Part shown: positions 5,990-8,195 of the stretch, piece after piece
How the letters are laid out: each line of letters opens with the position of its first letter
Position numbering within the stretch: position 1 is the first letter of the stretch
Assembly: GCA_045614365.1 (NCBI GenBank)
Contig: JAZLCV010000117.1
Coordinates: 1 to 8,195, forward strand
DNA: 8,195 nucleotides
Reading direction: 5' to 3'
DNA from: SIG480 sp045614365
GTDB taxonomy: Bacteria > Bacillota > Clostridia > Oscillospirales > JAAYXM01
Notes under the pieces: model-generated
What the model was told of the DNA's origin: nothing
Databases searched by the model: none
Seen by the model: only the letters and a program-made list of their open reading frames with translations
Made by a program: the position numbers and the translations under genes

Positions 5990-6784
5990 CTCCGCCTCCA
6001 CGGTGACAACCTCACCGCGCTCTCCGCGCGGTGCAACGTACAGCATCATATCCACACCCGGGATAACTCCGTTTTGCGTAAGCGCCGTATGCGTTGCGGT
6101 GTACGCTTCCTTCGGCGTATTGCTCTCCGCGCTTAAGTGTCCCAAAATTATATTTTTTGTGCCGCGCTTTACAGCCTCAACAGCAAGACGGGCACACTCG
6201 TTATTTGACAGGTGTCCGCGTTCTCCAACAATTCTCTGCTTTAAAAACACAGGATACCGGCAGGCACGAAGCCGACGTTCATCATAATTAGACTCCAGCA
6301 AAAGGATATCCGAACCAAAAAGATGCTCCGATATCTCACCGTCAACGTGACCGATATCGGTTGCAATAACCGCACACTCGTTTTCCGAGCATATCCGGTA
6401 TCCGGTACTTTCATAGGTATCATGCGGAGTGTGAAACGGTTCTACGCTGATGCTTCCCACCGTTGTTTTCTCTCCCGCATATACGCAATTGACTTTACCG
6501 TAAAGCGCCGCAACGCGCTCTCCGATTCCGCGTGCCGTTCCGCACGATGCATATACCGGAATATCCCCGCGACAAAGAAGCTTTTCCAGACCGCATATGT
6601 GATCGCCGTGTTCGTGCGTGATGAATATCGCATCTATGGCAGACACACCGAGTCCCAACATTGAAAGCTCGCGGATAATGCGCGTGGCAGAGATGCCTGT
6701 ATCAACAAGTATATGCACCTTTCCGTCGGATATGTATGTACAGTTTCCGTTCGACCCGCTCGCAAGCGGACATACCTTAAGCAT
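5984..6784 (-). CDS. walJ: MBL-fold metallo-hydrolase, WalJ/YycJ family
   Basis: The 266-residue protein from ATG 6784 has the size and layout of the YycJ/WalJ branch of the metallo-beta-lactamase fold. It opens with PLASGSNGNC and has the di-metal motif HEHGDH at residues 57-62. Other likely ligands are the acidic/histidine pair DIGH (Asp143, His146) and His216 in LGHLSAESNTP, a stretch typical of this branch along with GHLSNNE. Related Bacillus proteins act on nucleic acids as exonucleases and lie beside the walRK two-component genes; no walRK is seen here. The RBS is clear: AGGAGA lies 6 bases before the ATG. It follows murA by 56 bases containing a hairpin and precedes rlmH. Its stop codon falls inside a dispersed repeat. 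Family assignment is strong; the in vivo substrate is not shown by the sequence. Confidence 0.88.
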   Translation of the reverse strand: MLKVCPLASGSNGNCTYISDGKVHILVDTGISATRIIRELSMLGLGVSAIDAIFITHEHGDHICGLEKLLCRGDIPVYASCGTARGIGERVAALYGKVNCVYAGEKTTVGSISVEPFHTPHDTYESTGYRICSENECAVIATDIGHVDGEISEHLFGSDILLLESNYDERRLRACRYPVFLKQRIVGERGHLSNNECARLAVEAVKRGTKNIILGHLSAESNTPKEAYTATHTALTQNGVIPGVDMMLYVAPRGERGEVVTVEAEV

Positions 6785-6806
6785 TATAAATCTCCTTTTA
6801 TCAATA

Positions 6807-6832
6807 AAGGAACGGCGAAATTTCCGTTCCTT
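6807..6832 (-). terminator. Hairpin between murA and walJ (weak terminator or attenuator)
   Basis: A perfect 9-bp stem, AAGGAACGG with CCGTTCCTT, pairs 6807-6815 with 6824-6832 around an 8-base loop. On the minus strand it starts 8 bases after the murA stop and is followed by TATTGA, so the run of T is short. It may only partly terminate, setting walJ level below murA. The walJ RBS begins about 8 bases past the stem. Confidence 0.5.
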
Positions 6833-6840
6833 CGTTTTAT

Positions 6841-8124
6841 CTATTGTGCCTTTACTGCGGGGATGTTATCCTCAACCATTTTTATGTGAGCACCGAGCGC
6901 CGTAAGCTTTTCCACGAGATGCTCATAACCGCGCTCGATATGGAGAATATCCTCAACCTCTGTTACTCCGTTCGCTGCAAGCCCCGCAATTACAAGCGCC
7001 GCGCCTGCACGCAAATCACACGCGCGCACCGGAGCACCGGTAAGCGAATCAACGCCCTCAACAACAGCGGTTTTTCCGTCAACCTGAATCCTTGCACCCA
7101 TTCTGCGCAGCTCTTCAACGTACTGGTAACGGCTGTCCCACACACCCTCGGTAACGATACTCATACCGTTTGCAATAGTGAGAATAACCGTTGCCTGAGG
7201 CTGCATATCCGTAGGAAAGCCCGGATACGGAAGAGTTTTTATATTTGTATTGGAAAGAGGCTTCACTCTTCTTATCAGAAGCGAATCGTCGTGTTCCGTA
7301 ATCTCTACGCCCATTTCAATAAGCTTTGACGTTATGCAGTCAAGATGCTTCGGGATAATGTTGCGGACAAACACCTCTCCGCCCGCTGCAGCAACTGCTG
7401 CCATATACGTTCCCGCCTCAATCTGGTCGGGGATGATCGTGTATGCGCCGCCTTCCATCTTCTTTACGCCGCGCACCTTAATAACGTCCGTTCCCGCGCC
7501 GCTGACATTTGCACCCATAGAATTGAGGAAGTTTGCAAGGTCAACGATGTGCGGTTCCTTAGCCGCATTTTCGATGACGGTTGTTCCGTCTGCAAGAACT
7601 GCCGCGAGCATTGCGTTCATCGTGGCACCGACGGACACAACATCAAAATATATCGAAGATGCAGAGAGCCTTCCGTGAGACTCTGCAATAACATAACCGT
7701 TCTGAACATCAACGGCGGCGCCGAGAAGCTTGAAAGCCTTCGTGTGCTGGTCGATCGGACGGTCGCCGAAATTACATCCGCCGGGCAGCGCGACCTGTGC
7801 CGAGCCGAAGCGGCCGAGAAGAGCACCGATAAGGTAATAAGATGCACGGATCTTTCTTGCCATATCGTAATCCGCACGTGTAGTACGGATTTTTGCGGCA
7901 TTTATCTCAACACAATTACGATTTATAAGCCTGACATCCGCGCCGATATCGCGCAAAAGGTCAAGCATAAGCGTTACATCACGGATTTCCGGGATGTTTT
8001 CTATTCTGCATGTACCGTCGACAAGAAGAGCCGCGGGGATAATTGCAACAGCGGCGTTTTTCGCACCGCTTATGGTAACTTCACCGCGCAGCTTATGGCC
8101 GCCTTCTATAACATACTTCGTCAA
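6841..8124 (-). CDS. murA: UDP-N-acetylglucosamine 1-carboxyvinyltransferase MurA
   Basis: The protein has 427 residues from TTG 8124. MurA transfers enolpyruvate from phosphoenolpyruvate to UDP-GlcNAc, the first committed step of peptidoglycan synthesis, in the cytoplasm. Key residues fall close to Escherichia coli numbering: Lys22-Asn23 in SGAKNAAV, the catalytic Cys117 in PGGCNFGDRP (E. coli Cys115), Arg122 (Arg120), Asp306 in FPTDMQPQ (Asp305), Arg372 in DLRAG (Arg371) and Arg398 in ERGYE (Arg397). Cysteine at 117 predicts fosfomycin sensitivity of the enzyme itself. The TTG start is chosen because GAGGTG lies 7 bases upstream and because it gives the standard TKYVIEGG beginning; ATG 8163 would add 13 residues and has no good RBS. 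Many Bacillota carry two MurA paralogues, and which one this is cannot be told here. It is the first visible gene of the minus-strand cluster. Confidence 0.96.
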   Translation of the reverse strand: MTKYVIEGGHKLRGEVTISGAKNAAVAIIPAALLVDGTCRIENIPEIRDVTLMLDLLRDIGADVRLINRNCVEINAAKIRTTRADYDMARKIRASYYLIGALLGRFGSAQVALPGGCNFGDRPIDQHTKAFKLLGAAVDVQNGYVIAESHGRLSASSIYFDVVSVGATMNAMLAAVLADGTTVIENAAKEPHIVDLANFLNSMGANVSGAGTDVIKVRGVKKMEGGAYTIIPDQIEAGTYMAAVAAAGGEVFVRNIIPKHLDCITSKLIEMGVEITEHDDSLLIRRVKPLSNTNIKTLPYPGFPTDMQPQATVILTIANGMSIVTEGVWDSRYQYVEELRRMGARIQVDGKTAVVEGVDSLTGAPVRACDLRAGAALVIAGLAANGVTEVEDILHIERGYEHLVEKLTALGAHIKMVEDNIPAVKAQ

Positions 8125-8131
8125 TGCCGGG

Positions 8132-8140
8132 CACCTCTTT
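8132..8140 (-). promoter_or_regulatory. Ribosome binding site supporting the murA TTG start
   Basis: On the minus strand AAAGAGGTG ends 7 bases before TTG 8124, an ideal spacing. It lies inside the alternative longer reading frame from ATG 8163, which itself lacks a purine-rich site. The remaining bases to 8195 are A/T-rich and may hold the murA promoter, but no clear -35/-10 pair with good spacing was found. Confidence 0.7.
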
Positions 8141-8195
8141 TTCCAATCATACTCATTTATCATTCTGCCAAAAAGCAAGTGTTTTTAATCATAAA

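Noticed and set aside
8125..8195. A murA promoter in the A/T-rich right edge (minus-strand TTGCTT and TATGAT).
   Set aside because: The two boxes are about 21 bases apart, too far for a normal housekeeping promoter, and the upstream sequence is cut by the window edge.

Overview
The window looks like a piece of chromosome from a spore-forming or spore-derived Clostridia bacterium (Bacillota), possibly an Oscillospiraceae-like gut lineage. The evidence is the mix of gene families (WalJ/YycJ-type metallo-hydrolase, RlmH, PgcA-type phospho-sugar mutase, a SpoIIQ-like M23 protein), strong AGGAGG-type ribosome binding sites, use of TTG starts, and moderate base composition. The lineage is an inference from family content, not a measured placement. 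No rRNA, tRNA, CRISPR array, transposase or phage gene was seen.

Layout. Bases 1-2436 (+) hold most of a large fused protein whose 5' end lies just outside the window: a sugar-phosphate-isomerase-like TIM barrel joined to an ACSF2-like acyl-CoA synthetase. Bases 2437-2622 carry a strong terminator hairpin, followed at once by a two-hairpin repeat element. Bases 2623-3420 (+) encode a membrane-anchored M23/LytM-domain protein that lacks one conserved active-site histidine and resembles the sporulation protein SpoIIQ. A long bidirectional terminator at 3465-3501 separates the two plus-strand genes from a convergent minus-strand cluster.

The minus-strand cluster reads right to left: murA (8124-6841), walJ-like MBL hydrolase (6784-5984), rlmH (5901-5428) and a pgcA-like phospho-sugar mutase (5212-3509). 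MurA commits UDP-GlcNAc to peptidoglycan, and the mutase links glucose-6-phosphate to glucose-1-phosphate for cell-envelope sugar nucleotides. RlmH methylates 23S rRNA, and WalJ-like proteins are nucleic-acid-acting MBL enzymes. The cluster therefore mixes envelope and information-processing housekeeping genes. An M23 SpoIIQ-like gene a few kilobases from murA recalls the murA-spoIID-spoIIQ neighbourhood of Bacillus, but here it is on the other strand and no spoIID is visible.

The least ordinary parts are non-coding. One two-hairpin repeat occurs twice, at 2505-2579 and inverted at 5936-5989, each time just 3' of a gene and in the same sense as that gene. A separate array of 60-bp tandem units, each with a perfect 7-bp palindromic stem, fills the gap between rlmH and the mutase gene and happens to be open in the mutase frame. 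No new defence or mobile system was found; the fused ligase, the degenerate M23 domain and these repeats are the best leads.
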